From contig CP136064.1 of the NCBI GenBank assembly GCA_032622095.1, positions 262,797,863 through 262,861,862 on the forward strand: a stretch of DNA of 64,000 bases, in the 5' to 3' direction. Within the stretch, counting starts at the first letter, position 1. The number at the start of each line of letters is the position of its first letter. The notes beneath the pieces are model-generated. The model saw only the letters and a list, made by a program, of their open reading frames with translations, had not been told where the DNA came from and searched no databases. Source of the stretch: Siphonodentalium dalli (lineage: Eukaryota; Mollusca; Scaphopoda; Gadilida; Siphonodentaliidae). Positions 22,673 to 33,327 of this stretch are shown here, piece by piece. A program made the translations under genes and the position numbers.

Positions 22673-24420
22673 ATTAGATCATGACATGACTCTCTACTCT
22701 GGATAACGGGCGTTAGTGTAACATAGTTACCTGTGAACGGGCGTTAGTGTAACATAGTTACCTGTGAACGGGCGTTAGTGTAACATAGTTACATGTGAAC
22801 GGGCGTTAGTGTAACATAGTTACCTGTGAACGGGCGTTAGTGTAACATAGTTACATGATAACGGGCGTTAGTGTAACATAGTTACCTGTGAACGGGCGTT
22901 AGTGTAACATAGTTACCTGTGAACGGGCGTTAGTGTAACATAGTTACCTGTGAACGGGCGTTAGTGTACCATAGTTACCTGTGAACGGGCGTTAGTGTAA
23001 CATAGTTACCTGTGAACGGGCGTTAGTGTAACATAGTTACCTGTGAACGGGCGTTAGTGTAACATAGTTACCTGTGAACGGGCGTTAGTGTAACATAGTT
23101 ACCTGTGAACGGGCGTTAGTGTAACATAGTTACCTGTGAACGGGCGTTAGTGTAACATAGTTACTTGTGAACGGGCGTTAGTGTAACATAGTTACCTGAT
23201 AACGGGCGTTAGTGTAACATAGTTACCTGATAACGGGCGTTAGTGTAACATAGTTACATGTGAACGGGCGTTAGTGTAACATAGTTACCTGTGAACGGGC
23301 GTTAGTGTAACATAGTTACCTGTGAACGGGCGTTAGTGTAACATAGTTACATGTGAACGGGCGTTAGTGTAACATAGTTACCTGTGAACGGGCGTTAGTG
23401 TAACATAGTTACCTGTGAACGGGCGTTAGTGTAACATAGTTACCTGTGAACGGGCGTTAGTGTAACATAGTTACCTGATAACGGGCGTTAGTGTAACATA
23501 GTTACCTGTGAACGGGCGTTAGTGTAACATAGTTACCTGATAACGGGCGTTAGTGTAACATAGTTACCTGTGAACGGGCGTTAGTGTAACATAGTTACCT
23601 GTGAACGGGCGTTAGTGTAACATAGTTACTTGTGAACGGGCGTTAGTGTAACATAGTTACCTGATAACGGGCGTTAGTGTAACATAGTTACCTGATAACG
23701 GGCGTTAGTGTAACATAGTTACATGTGAACGGGCGTTAGTGTAACATAGTTACCTGTGAACGGGCGTTAGTGTAACATAGTTACCTGTGAACGGGCGTTA
23801 GTGTAACATAGTTACATGTGAACGGGCGTTAGTGTAACATAGTTACCTGTGAACGGGCGTTAGTGTAACATAGTTACCTGTGAACGGGCGTTAGTGTAAC
23901 ATAGTTACCTGTGAACGGGCGTTAGTGTAACATAGTTACCTGTGAACGGGCGTTAGTGTAACATAGTTACCTGATAACGGGCGTTAGTGTAACATATTTA
24001 CCCGTGAACGGGCGTTAGTGTAACATAGTTACCTGTGAACGGGCGTTAGTGTAACATAGTTACCTGTGAACGGGCGTTAGTGTAACATAGTTACCTGTGA
24101 ACGGGCGTTAGTGTAACATAGTTACCTGATAACGGGCGTTAGTGTAACATAGTTACCTGATAACTGGCGTTAGTGTAACATAGTTACCTGTGAACGGGCG
24201 TTAGTGTAACATAGTTACCTGATAACGGGCGTTAGTGTAACATAGTTACCTGATAACGGGCGTTAGTGTAACATAGTTACCTGTGAACGGGCGTTAGTGT
24301 AACATAGTTACCTGTGAACGGGCGTTAGTGTAACATAGTTACATGTGAACGGGCGTTAGTGTAACATAGTTACCTGTGAACGGGCGTTAGTCGGAGTAGA
24401 GATCCATGTCATGATCTAAT
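22673..24420. mobile_element. inverted-repeat element filled by a 31-bp satellite
   Basis: The left terminal repeat ATTAGATCATGACATG... (22673-22702) and right terminal repeat ...CATGTCATGATCTAAT (24392-24420) are complementary over about 29 bp. Everything between is one satellite. A 77-bp relative with similar ends and a single TAACGCCCG core lies at 30065-30141, so the satellite appears to be an expansion of the element's interior. Confidence 0.75.
22703..24391 (+). repeat. 31-bp satellite, about 54 copies
   Basis: The unit GAACGGGCGTTAGTGTAACA then TAGTTACCTGT repeats without interruption. The main variants are the GTGAACGGG/ATAACGGG swap and CCTGT/CATGT/CTTGT at the junction. Identity is very high. 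It lies in the last intron of the oxygenase gene. Confidence 0.95.
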
Positions 24421-24533
24421 TATATATATGTGCCTAATAATTAACGCCCATCGGGTGTATACTGGTGGGCAAATTTTAGATCGATGTGTGTCTGTGGACG
24501 TTTTATAAATAGATAATCGGTTTTTCCGGTTTT

Positions 24534-24957
24534 GACAATTCGCAGTAGTATAGGTCCCTATTCGCGGAGTTCCCCTAAAATTGTCAAAATATGTTGATTT
24601 TAATGAGGGAACGGTGCGTATATTTCAATTGATACGTATTTTAAACAAATAACGACACGATCATCATAATAGTGGTTTGTTCTATCAATCATATCATCAT
24701 CATCATCATCATAATACGGAACAAGTCTTGCGACTTTTCGTCCCAATAATATTATTTGCAATGCTTGTTTACAAATATATGTATCGTCATTCGATATTTA
24801 CTTGTTTACTTTAGTGACAATTCGCAGTAGGTCCCTATTTGCGGAGTTCCCTGAATTCGCGGAGTTCCCCTAAAATGGTCGAAATGTGTTGATTTTATTG
24901 AGGGAACGGGTGCGTATATGTCAATTGATACGTATTTTAAACATATAACGACACGAT
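24534..24957 (+). repeat. ~130-bp direct duplication, two copies
   Basis: 24534-24661 and 24819-24957 share GACAATTCGCAGTA, GCGGAGTTCCCCTAAAAT, GAGGGAACGG, TCAATTGATACGTATTTTAA and ATAACGACACGAT in order. An ATC microsatellite (ATCATC..., about 24690-24712) lies between them. Confidence 0.8.
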
Positions 24958-25167
24958 TTATAGCAGGAACGCAATGACTCCGATTTTTTATCCGCATTTA
25001 GAGACTTCTGGTGTGGTAAATTAGAAACCTGCAGTAATAGGGCGTAGTTTTTTGTAATAATTTGATGGATTAGTTGTTTTAACTGAATTCTGAGGCAGTG
25101 CATTCATGTAACCAATATATTTTACATTTTGTTTTATAATTATTATTTATGCGTAATAATATAATCT

Positions 25168-25232
25168 TGAGGGCGTTACCATTTCTGAATCTGGTTTTCT
25201 TGTATGATATTGAGGGCGTTACCATTTCTGAC
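25168..25232 (+). repeat. 22-bp direct repeat next to the last splice acceptor
   Basis: TTGAGGGCGTTACCATTTCT occurs at about 25168 and 25211, the second copy about 25 bp before the acceptor of the terminal oxygenase exon. It looks like a small local duplication. Confidence 0.7.
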
Positions 25233-25254
25233 AATTATTTTCGTGTTTATACAG

Positions 25255-25434
25255 CTACACAGAGTGGGCTTGCCAAGTGATACAGAAGGTCGGCGGAAAT
25301 CAAGACAGTCCATCGCATTTTTTTGTGGCCAGAAGCTCGATGAAGAGATTTCATGCTTGGATGGGTCGAACAAGTACCCACCGATAACGCCTCGACAATA
25401 CTATGCCGACATGTTTAAAGTTGTTGGAGTTTAA
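25255..25434 (+). CDS. oxygenase terminal exon with His ligand and RxS motif
   Basis: The acceptor is TTTATACAG before 25255, phase 0; TAA is at 25432-25434. It reads LHRVGLPSDTEGRRKSRQSI and ends YYADMFKVVGV, with ECLDGS-like SCLDGSNKYPPITP between. H of LHRV is the third iron ligand, and R and S of RQS bind the 2OG carboxylate in this superfamily. The C-terminal helix matches IPNS-like proteins, so the 3' end of the gene is complete. Confidence 0.92.
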   Translation, partial: LHRVGLPSDTEGRRKSRQSIAFFCGQKLDEEISCLDGSNKYPPITPRQYYADMFKVVGV

Positions 25435-26254
25435 CTTATATGACCACTTTTGTCAATAGAAAGAAACAACAAACGCCTGGGAAGGTCACCATTCCAAAGA
25501 TCAAACAGCGACAAGTTGTTTAACTCCCAGCCATGGTGCATACGCTCTTTGTGTTATCATGTGGACTGACGGTGCGGAATTAGAATACAGTGTTGACAAT
25601 TCTTCTAACGCCAATAAGAGTATGGCATAACAGTACACATGTTGACAATTTCATCAGCAGCATCTTTGTACTATCTTGCCCTGATCTCAGTAAAGGGTCC
25701 AACAATTCGTTTAGGCCTACAGTATAGACTGCCTGGCAATCTTACTTTTTAAATGAACAAGCGGACACAAACAAACACATTACAAGGATGCAAAGGTTCC
25801 AAAAACATCCGCATATGCTTTATGGATCCCAAGAGTATGGTGCTTCATTTAAAATATTTATGTGTTTACATAGTGGCGGAATATAAGATTGTGAAGCAGC
25901 GATGTCTCCTGTTGACCTGATTATGTGTTCAAGTATAGATAACATCATTTGGGAAATAAGCATATTAAATGAAGCACCCATTGAGGCTCAATATGGTTTA
26001 TCTCTTCCGGGACACAATGTGGCGCGGAAAACTCTCGAGATATGACATAATATTCTGATCACAGATTGTGAAGCAATGTTGTGTATCTCCTGTCCTTGTG
26101 AAGGAAATCACGGTTCCCAAACTATCGACATGTAGTATAAAGAGTGTGCGATCAGCAAAACACTTAAACAGTGGGGATTTTTCTAGGAATGTAATTCTCG
26201 GTGACCCACTCAGCGCCGAAAGCTTGTTTGCGGCTGTTATATCCAAACCGCACC
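25435..26254. other. downstream of the oxygenase gene, little recognised
   Basis: The second copy of the 46-bp exact repeat is at 26019-26064. No polyadenylation signal could be chosen with confidence and no other gene is visible. Confidence 0.5.
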
Positions 26255-26489
26255 ACACTGTTAAACAATTTCCGTTCTCACGGCACATAATCCCGTAAAT
26301 TTACGAAATATTTACCAGTTTCTTTACGGTTCTATGTCCTTTATGGATATGGAACTCTGCTCCATAGCCGTACAGAACATATGACCGTAATGAAATGGTA
26401 GAATGTTCGTAACCCTTACGGTACAAAGTGCCGGCAGCATTTTTTCCGGAACTTTGTATCGTATGATAACGGATTGTTTTTAACAGTGT
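26255..26489. mobile_element. 235-bp MITE with ACACTGTTAAA ends
   Basis: The left end ACACTGTTAAACAATTTCCG and right end CGGATTGTTTTTAACAGTGT are complementary. The interior is full of TTACGG/CCGTAA and ACTTTGTA inverted motifs. The target duplication is not clear. Confidence 0.65.
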
Positions 26490-26638
26490 ATACACGAAAT
26501 GAAACAGAGCGACACACCAGGGATTACCTATAATCACCGCGAACCTTCTATATATATATATAACGGGGAATGCATCGAACAAGTCTTCAACTTCCACAAA
26601 TTATAATTGTGCCGTAATTATACGTTTTAACAAGTTAA

Positions 26639-26866
26639 CCCTTTCATGACTGGAGCTTCTTGATTTTTTTGCGAAACCATGTGCCAATGCATTCTGTTAT
26701 ATATGCGAGTCTCTCATAGGATGCCTCGCATATATAAGAGAATGCATTTGCATAAAAATATTTACCTTAACCTTGTAAGCCAGTGCATTCTTTATAGTAT
26801 ATATAAGAGCATGCACTGGCACTTGGTATTTAATGCTGTACCAGCGCAGCTCGCGTCATGAAAGCG
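26639..26866. mobile_element. TTAA MITE, 228 bp, short subtype
   Basis: TTAA at 26635-26638 and 26867-26870 flank ends CCCTTTCATGACTGGAGC and GCGTCATGAAAGCG. Two internal hairpins of the TGCCAATGCATTC...GCATATATAAGAGAATGCAT type are present. It is the sister of the element at 9792-10017. Confidence 0.85.
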
Positions 26867-26870
26867 TTAA

Positions 26871-27760
26871 GGCATGTACATGTAGCTGTTGGTAATCTGC
26901 GGCGATTCTCCTTGTTTCGCGGTAATTGTTAGTGAGCTCTGGGGAGTCTGCATGTCGATTCATGTGTTACACAAGTTACAGGTTACAAGTGTTTATTCTC
27001 AAATAAAACACTTTACATGATATTATGGGAACATAATACATAATTATACAAATACAATATATGGTATGCAACAGTGGACATGGGTTCCTCAGTGTGAAGG
27101 GGGTGCAGCTATTCAATGTTTATATTCTAGGGCAACACAATAATGTTTGATGACATGGATCACTAAATCGCGCCATCTCCTCTAAAATGTTGGAGATATC
27201 GCGACTGAGTGCAGATATAATGCATTATTCGTTATTAATTTGACCGTTCTGAATAAATTTGCAGAGTTTAATTGGTATATTCTTATTTTTGGAGTTAAAT
27301 TAACTAAATTCGGATAATTTCGAAAGTATTTAAAATGGCGCTCCGACATAAGTCTGCTTCAGTTTGCTGGTGGCGACACATGTGCGTTTGTCGTTCTTAG
27401 AAAGAGAACACGTCGTGTTCTACTTGGAACACGTCATGTTCTGAATAGAACACGTTATATTATCTGAAAATAATGTGACGTGTCATTCAGCTCCGCGAGT
27501 ATTTTTGAATACCGGCGTTCTGTTTTTTTGAACACCGGCGTTCTGTTTTCGCAGTTTGTATCTGACGATTCGTAATAAAAATGTGTTACATTAACTACAT
27601 GTATATGTTAAATATATTTTATTAGTTTTATATTCAAATCTTCTTATAAATAGGCCAATGCCAATTCTTGCCACACCCCACCTCAAATATATAGGCTTTT
27701 ATAAGGAAATATATATTCGTTTGGAAAAAGAAGGATACGAAAGACAAAATATACACACAA
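26871..27760. other. no gene recognised
   Basis: The only structure noticed is a short run of GAACACGTC/GACGTGTTC-like half-palindromes at about 27407-27456 and a duplicated GAACACCGGCGTTCTGTTTT-like motif at about 27510-27550. Confidence 0.45.
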
Positions 27761-27761
27761 A

Positions 27762-28020
27762 TTCGCTGAGTGTACTGCTGCGATGATGATATCCACGACC
27801 TAACCACCTCGGTAAAAAGGCTCGGTTACGGGGACACCCTTTATATACCATAAATGGATATTCGCTGAGTGTACTGCTGCGATGATGATATCCACGACCT
27901 AACCACCTCGGCTACTGGGACACCCTTTATATACCCGGCTACATGGACACCCTTTATATACCCGGCTACGGGGACACCCTTTATATACCCGGCTACGGGG
28001 ACACCCTTTATATACCCGAC
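27762..28020. repeat. 27-bp satellite, first block
   Basis: GGCTACGGGGACACCCTTTA followed by TATACCC repeats (27-bp period) at 27823-27850 and 27908-28020. The blocks are separated by a duplicated leader, TTCGCTGAGTGTACTGCTGC...CCACGACCTAACCACCTCGG (27762 and 27858). Because 27 is a multiple of three the repeat stays open in several frames, giving false GYGDTLYIP or RLRGHPLYT periodic 'proteins'. Confidence 0.9.
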
Positions 28021-28297
28021 AGGCAATTCTTCAAGGATTGTCCACTTATAAATGGACAATCGGTACCTAAAATGGTCATTAATAAATGGACAATCCAACC
28101 ACGCGTGGCACGCGAGCTTGGGATTGTCCACTAAATGAAGACATGTTTTGTTAATCCTGAATGAAGGGCAATAACTCTATAAATAATGTTAATTTGCTAA
28201 ATAACGGTGATTTGTATGAGAAGAAGTGTTTTTGACGAAATAACGGAGAGATTTGAAGAAGAGTTTTTGACGAAATAACGGAAATGTTCGGAAATAT
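28021..28297. repeat. spacer with GATTGTCCA palindromes
   Basis: GATTGTCCA...TGGACAATC pairs occur at about 28036-28061, and again between about 28087 and 28130 around an ACGCGTGGCACGCG motif. This AT-rich spacer separates the two 27-bp satellite blocks. Confidence 0.6.
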
Positions 28298-29108
28298 TCG
28301 GCTACGGGGACACCATTTATATACCCGGCTACGGGGACACCCTTTATATACCCGGCAACGGGGACACCCTTTATATACCCGGCTACGGGGACACCCTTTA
28401 TATACCCGGCTACGGGGACACCCTTTATATACCCGGTTACGGGGACACCATTTATATACCCGGCTATGGGGACACCATTTATATACCCGGCTACCGGGAC
28501 ACCCTTTATATACCGGTCTACGGGGACACCCTTTTTATACCGTAAATCCTAACCACCTCGGCTACGGGGACACCCTTTATATACCCGGCTACGGGGACAC
28601 CCTTTATATATCCGTATACGGGGACACCCTTTATATACCCGGCTACGGGGACATCCTTTATATATCCGGCTACGGGGACATCCTTTATATATCCGGCTAC
28701 GGGGACACCCTTTTTATACCGTCGTAAATCCTAACCACCTCGGCTACGGGGACACCCTTTATATACCGGCTACGGGGACGCCCTTTCTATATCCGTATAT
28801 GGGGGCACCCTTTATATACCCGGCTACGGGGACACGTTTTATATACCCGGCTACGGGGACACCCTTTATATACCCGGCTACGGGGACACCCTTTATATAC
28901 CCGGCTACGGGGACACCCTTTATATACACGGCTACGGGGACACCCTTTATATACCGTAAATCCTAACCACCTCGGCTACGGGGACACCCTTTATATTCCC
29001 GGCTACGGGGACACCCTTTATATACCGTAAATCCTTACCATATCGGCTACGGGGACACCCTTTATATACCCGGCTACGGAGACACCCTTTATATACCGTA
29101 AATGGATA
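28298..29108. repeat. 27-bp satellite, main block
   Basis: About 28 copies of the CGGCTACGGGGACACCC/TTTATATAC unit are interrupted every few copies by CGTAAATCCTAACCACCTCG, giving a higher-order pattern. Variants include TCC for CCC and GTATACGGGG for GGCTACGGGG. Confidence 0.92.
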
Positions 29109-29810
29109 TTCGCTGACAATATATGACACGTCATAAATACAATAATAATAATGCTATATAATAATAAATATCTAATACTGAATTGTATTTTCACTGTGTT
29201 ATGTACTGTTTTGTTTTGTTTTTTTGTTTATATATTTAAAAAGAAAATGGTTTGTGATATATTTAGATCGCGGAACGATCTAATCATATCATGACCTTTG
29301 AAATGGTAGGTTCTAATCTGAACTTATGCTGTTCTCTGCAAGGAGACATGTCCGGACAGTACTAGTTATTCGTGTAGGCTATTGCAAATATAGATTGACG
29401 CTGTCAATCATATTGCGTCGTGGCTTAAATTGTCTCACGATTTAACAATTTGAGTGTATATTTTATCTTTCCTATCTTTCCTTTTCCAAAAACGAGTATA
29501 TATAGCGTTATCGCTGTAAAAAATACATTTCTACAGCTGTTCCACGGCCTTGATTTCGACAATTTTATAATGAAACTTCTGGTGTCCGGCCAGTGGCGGG
29601 GTTAATATATATGTGTCTGGGGCGAATATCGGCCTTTCGTTAGACACCAAAAAGGAGCCCTATACGTGCTGTATGCTTCGAGATATCGGCCGTTCCACGC
29701 AATTTCAAATTCTGCTCCTCAGATTGTCATCCTATTCCATATTCCATCCCATCCCGCATATTGTCATGTCCCCATTTCTTCACGTTACGTGTAGATGCGG
29801 GCAGCGGTAA
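29109..29810. other. no gene recognised
   Basis: AT-rich spacer. The end (29780-29807, CACGTTACGTGTAGATGCGG) resembles 39484-39505, the flank of an apparently unoccupied copy of the same site. Confidence 0.45.
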
Positions 29811-30064
29811 AGCCGGGCGCACACGTCGCAAAAATGTTGTGCAACAATGTTATAGGGGTCATACAACATTGTTGTAAGTGTGCGCACACGCTACACCAAA
29901 ATGACACAACAAATTTTGTGCAACAATGTTGTGACTGATCGCATACGGCGAATTTGTTGTACAACAAGTCACGTGATTAAACGTCATCAAATCACGTGTT
30001 TATTGCATACTTTTTTCAGCTCTGGGTTTTTCCCAAAGTTGATCGATGCGGAAAGCAGGCATCA

Positions 30065-30141
30065 TGCTAGATCATGCCACGAATATCTACTCTGGCTAAC
30101 GCCCGTGGAGCCAGTGTAGAGATTCGTGGCATGATCTAGCA
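30065..30141. mobile_element. 77-bp hairpin MITE
   Basis: TGCTAGATCATGCCACGAAT... pairs with ...ATTCGTGGCATGATCTAGCA, leaving the core CTGGCTAACGCCCGTGGAGC. Ends and core relate it to the 1.75-kb satellite-bearing element at 22673-24420. Confidence 0.75.
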
Positions 30142-30629
30142 CCATAATTATTTCCTCCGACTTTTAAATAAATTTGATCTTGTCTTATCTTATGTGATGA
30201 CGAAATTCAAAGGGATATCAGGAGTTATTATTATACATCCTTTATTAAGTTATATGGTGATTGAGGGCATGATATACGCCAAACATGGACCTTGTTTTTT
30301 GTTTTATTTGGACAGAGTTCCTCTTACAAGTGTTTATGAATACATCTCATGTCCCTTCAGTGTTATTGGGAATTTTGGAACGAGCGTGTAGCCGTGGACT
30401 TTGATTTCGAACCTTTGTTCATATTAACTTTTTTTGTTTTGTATTTCGAGCGGTTCGAAATACGATTTACTTGCATTTACCAACCGCTTGAGCGATAGCC
30501 AACTTCTGTGTTGAATATATTGTTATTTTCACTACTATGTCTTGGTGAATTAACTTCCTATCCAAAGGAATGACACACCCACATCTTGAAAATTTTACAG
30601 GTCTGGGTAAATCATCAGTAAGCGAGATC

Positions 30630-30885
30630 ACTGAGTCGTGGCCATATTGGATTCATCCAGCTCCGATCCATGGTTTCCGAGATTCATCCAGCTCTCGTTG
30701 TGTGGCTCTAGGGCTACAGGTCAAAGTTCTTGAGCAGCATTTCCATATGTGGAAGTCATGAATAATTCATGACTTCCACGCAGAGAATTCCACTCCACAA
30801 CCCCGACCCGTAGTACCAAAACCACGGAACCGGGCGTGGTGGATCCAATATGGAAACGACTCGCACGAGTCAGAGACAGGGCATA
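30630..30885. repeat. palindromic block centred on a perfect 31-nt inverted repeat
   Basis: At 30749-30779, GTGGAAGTCATGAAT and ATTCATGACTTCCAC pair perfectly around a single A. Weaker complementarity extends outward (GAGTCGTGGCCATATTGGAT on the left against ATCCAATATGGAAACGACTC on the right), so the whole block is an older, longer palindrome. Confidence 0.75.
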
Positions 30886-31829
30886 TTGATCGACAACAGC
30901 CCGATCGGGCAATAATCGACTGATGGATCTTTCACAGCCATAACGGTTGCATAACAGATGTTTCGCTCTCTAAAATATTTGTTACGTCTCAATTGGTATA
31001 ATTTAACTATAAATTTTCACTGTAAACATCCATCAATTCTAGGTGTAAATAGGAACCGACATGAAAAACTTCCTTTACGCAAACGTTATGAAATCACGTG
31101 AATATTGATATGTGATTGAACCCATATAAATCTCGACCGATCGGTCTATTATAGTGATTTATAGTCAAGTTGGGCTATTATAGTTCAATCGGTGGTTCAA
31201 TCAGATTCAGTCAATTTCAGATCTGTACGGTACTGCTGTGACAGTGTAGTTTGTACAAATTACAATTATTGTCAAGTCATGGGAAGTGGAACATAGAAAA
31301 TGTATTCACCAAGACATAGAACAATTGAAATCGATTTCTGAAACTAGAACGTGGCCATTGCCATCGCTGAAAATGTTGTGGTATTGTCGAAAATGTAATA
31401 GCAATACATTATACAGTACTGGAGAACTGAACTGAATTCTGAACAGGAGAATGCCATGTTCACAAATTCAAGCGGCTGGTAGATAAAATCAAATCACATT
31501 TCGAAACCAAGAACCACTCCGCTAGGTCATACTATATCATTTCTCAATGTCTGCGCCTATTTTGTTTGAAAGCATGCTTCAGTTTTCAATGTTAGTTCAG
31601 AAAATCGACTGTAATAAATATCGAAGTGGAAGCCGCCATGTTTCTCTTCACCTTTAGTCATGTGATTTGACGCTATCCATCCATTGGCTACAACACGCAA
31701 AAAAATAAAAAACATTTGATCGCTCGCAACATTGGTGCGCAACAATTTTTTTTTCCTGCAACAAAAAGCGGGCCGCCGCACCCGACGCAACAATGTTGCA
31801 CATTGTTGCAACGTGTGCGGCGGGCTTAA

Positions 31830-32199
31830 GTCATGCGTAGGGGACGAAACTCTGTATGGAGCTTGGAGACTCACATGTTGACTGGATATGAACAACAACT
31901 TGTGTATATAACAGTGTGTACATTAAAAAATATATACAGGAACATTTATACATTCAATACTAAGTCCAAATATATCGAAAATGTGAAAACGGCTTGCCGT
32001 AAAAATATCAGTATTTATACTTAAGTATAACTCCTCGCCGAATTCACAAGTATGTGATATTTGGACTTTAAGTACAATTCGCTATTTGGACTTAAGTGCA
32101 AATATTTGCACTTAAGTACAAATAATTGCACTTAAGTGGAAAGGTCGAAATGCATGCTGATTTAACCCTAAACGGTTGCCATAGTATTTGTTTCGGCCA
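31830..32199. other. no gene recognised
   Basis: CACTTAAGTACAAATA-like repeats occur at about 32060-32140. Nothing else is seen. Confidence 0.45.
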
Positions 32200-32898
32200 G
32201 CAAATTAGGTCTTTGACATACAGCTTGGGATATCGGTTGTGATGATACTGTAAAAGCTTGGGATATCGATTGTGATGATGTTGTAACAGCTTGAGATATC
32301 GGTTGTGATGATGTTGTAACAGCTTGGGATATCGGTTGAGTTGATGCTGTAACAGCTTGGAATATCGGTTGAGTTGATGCTGTAACAGCTTGGGATATCG
32401 GTTGAGTTGATGCTGTAACAGCTTGGGATATCGGTTGTGATGATGTTGTAACAGCTTGGGATATCGGTCGTGATGACGCTGTTTTTTGGACCGAGTCCCC
32501 CCCCCCCGTTGCGCTTCTATATAAAACGTTATCGCCCAGAATCGTGGGTGGGAGTTATGTTGCTTTCCAGAGAATTTTGATTTGTCGCGCTATCAGAAAA
32601 TGCATGTAAACAATACATTAAATGATCGTACCATCACTATACCTTCTTCTATCATGGTAGATGATATATCATTTTGAAGAAGGTTAATCGGGGACATGTC
32701 AGGTGATCAATCACATTCAGGGATTTACGTGAATGTCCTGGCTCCATGTTTACATGTACGTCGTTTTAATGAACGCCGGTTATAGACGAGCAACAGGACG
32801 GGACTCGCTCCTAAATTAGCATAATCTCAACCGATATCCCAAGCTGTTGTTAACCGAGAAGACTTGGTCCAGTCTTTGGAGAGATCCAGACCTAATTT
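32200..32898. repeat. 33-bp satellite inside a small inverted-repeat structure
   Basis: ACAGCTTGGGATATCGGTTG followed by (A/T)G(A/T)TGATG(C/T)TGTA repeats with a 33-bp period at about 32219-32482, roughly eight copies. A single copy in the opposite orientation (CAACCGATATCCCAAGCTGT) lies at 32829-32848. AAATTAGGTCT (32203) and AGACCTAATTT (32888) pair further out, suggesting a foldback element. A C-run (about 32500-32508) lies between. Confidence 0.75.
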
Positions 32899-33158
32899 AC
32901 TGGACGATTTTTGTAAATTTCGCTATAAACTTGGAACGAGTTGTCGATTATATGCATTACTTGATTCAACAATCTGCATTAAACATACATAAATCAATAA
33001 TTTGGTTGTGAAATTAACATCGGCTTCTATAATGCATGCGATGACGTTTCACGTAACTATATACATTCGTTGTTTACCCGCGTAAAGAAATAGTCCCATA
33101 TAAATAAGACTCTGGTGTAATTAATGGCGTAAATCTAATGAAATGGCTTTTCTAACTA
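32888..33158 (+). repeat. TLR-flanking direct repeat, 3'-side copy
   Basis: AGACCTAATTTACTGGACGA through CGGCTTCTATAATGCATGCG, ATGACGTTTCACG and GCGTAAAGAAATAGTCCCA matches 35869-35985 joined to 37521-37656 on the same strand. The two copies bracket the TLR gene. This copy lacks the 1.5-kb insertion found in the other. Confidence 0.82.
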
Positions 33159-33327
33159 TATCAACATCAAACACAGGCACGGATTCTCATTCATTCCTTG
33201 TCAACCGAATCTGAATCACGTTTGCGAAACAATAATAAATTTGGGTACACCTGGCATTATTTGATGATGAAAACGGTCATGGACCTTGCATTCAATATAA
33301 TATGTGTTTATGTGTTTGGGACTATGT

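Larger units (their letters stand above)
6671..25434 (+). other. gene locus: isopenicillin-N-synthase-like 2OG-Fe(II) oxygenase, 3' five exons
   Basis: Five exons with GT-AG borders and matching phases (0-0, 0-1, 1-0, 0-0, 0-stop) encode about 201 residues that read as the C-terminal two-thirds of a non-haem iron, 2-oxoglutarate-type oxygenase of the IPNS-like family (usual length about 310-340). The Fe ligands are H and D of GEHCDW in exon 3 and H of LHRV in exon 5; the 2OG/substrate-binding RxS motif is RQS in exon 5. The N-terminal exons with the PVIDxS and NHGI-type motifs were not found between 1 and 6670 and may lie upstream. The last intron is about 11.9 kb and holds most of the satellites in this part. 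The substrate cannot be inferred. Confidence 0.82.
29811..31826. mobile_element. 2.0-kb non-autonomous element with TAA target duplication (PIF/Harbinger-like)
   Basis: TAA at 29808-29810 and 31827-31829 flank TIRs AGCCGGGCGCACACGTCGCA and its right-end counterpart TGCAACGTGTGCGGCGGGCT. Both arms continue inward with AACAATGTTG/CAACATTGTT palindromes for over 100 bp. A 3-bp TWA duplication fits PIF/Harbinger, but no transposase is present, so the family is inferred. It contains the 77-bp hairpin at 30065-30141 and a palindromic block around 30764. Confidence 0.75.

Noticed and set aside
22703-24391. CRISPR-like array of regular repeats
   Set aside because: The 31-bp units are contiguous with no unique spacers and the genome is eukaryotic; it is a satellite.
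28284-28727. Periodic 9-residue repeat protein (RLRGHPLYT)
   Set aside because: By-product of a 27-bp satellite whose length is a multiple of three; antisense and other frames are equally open.
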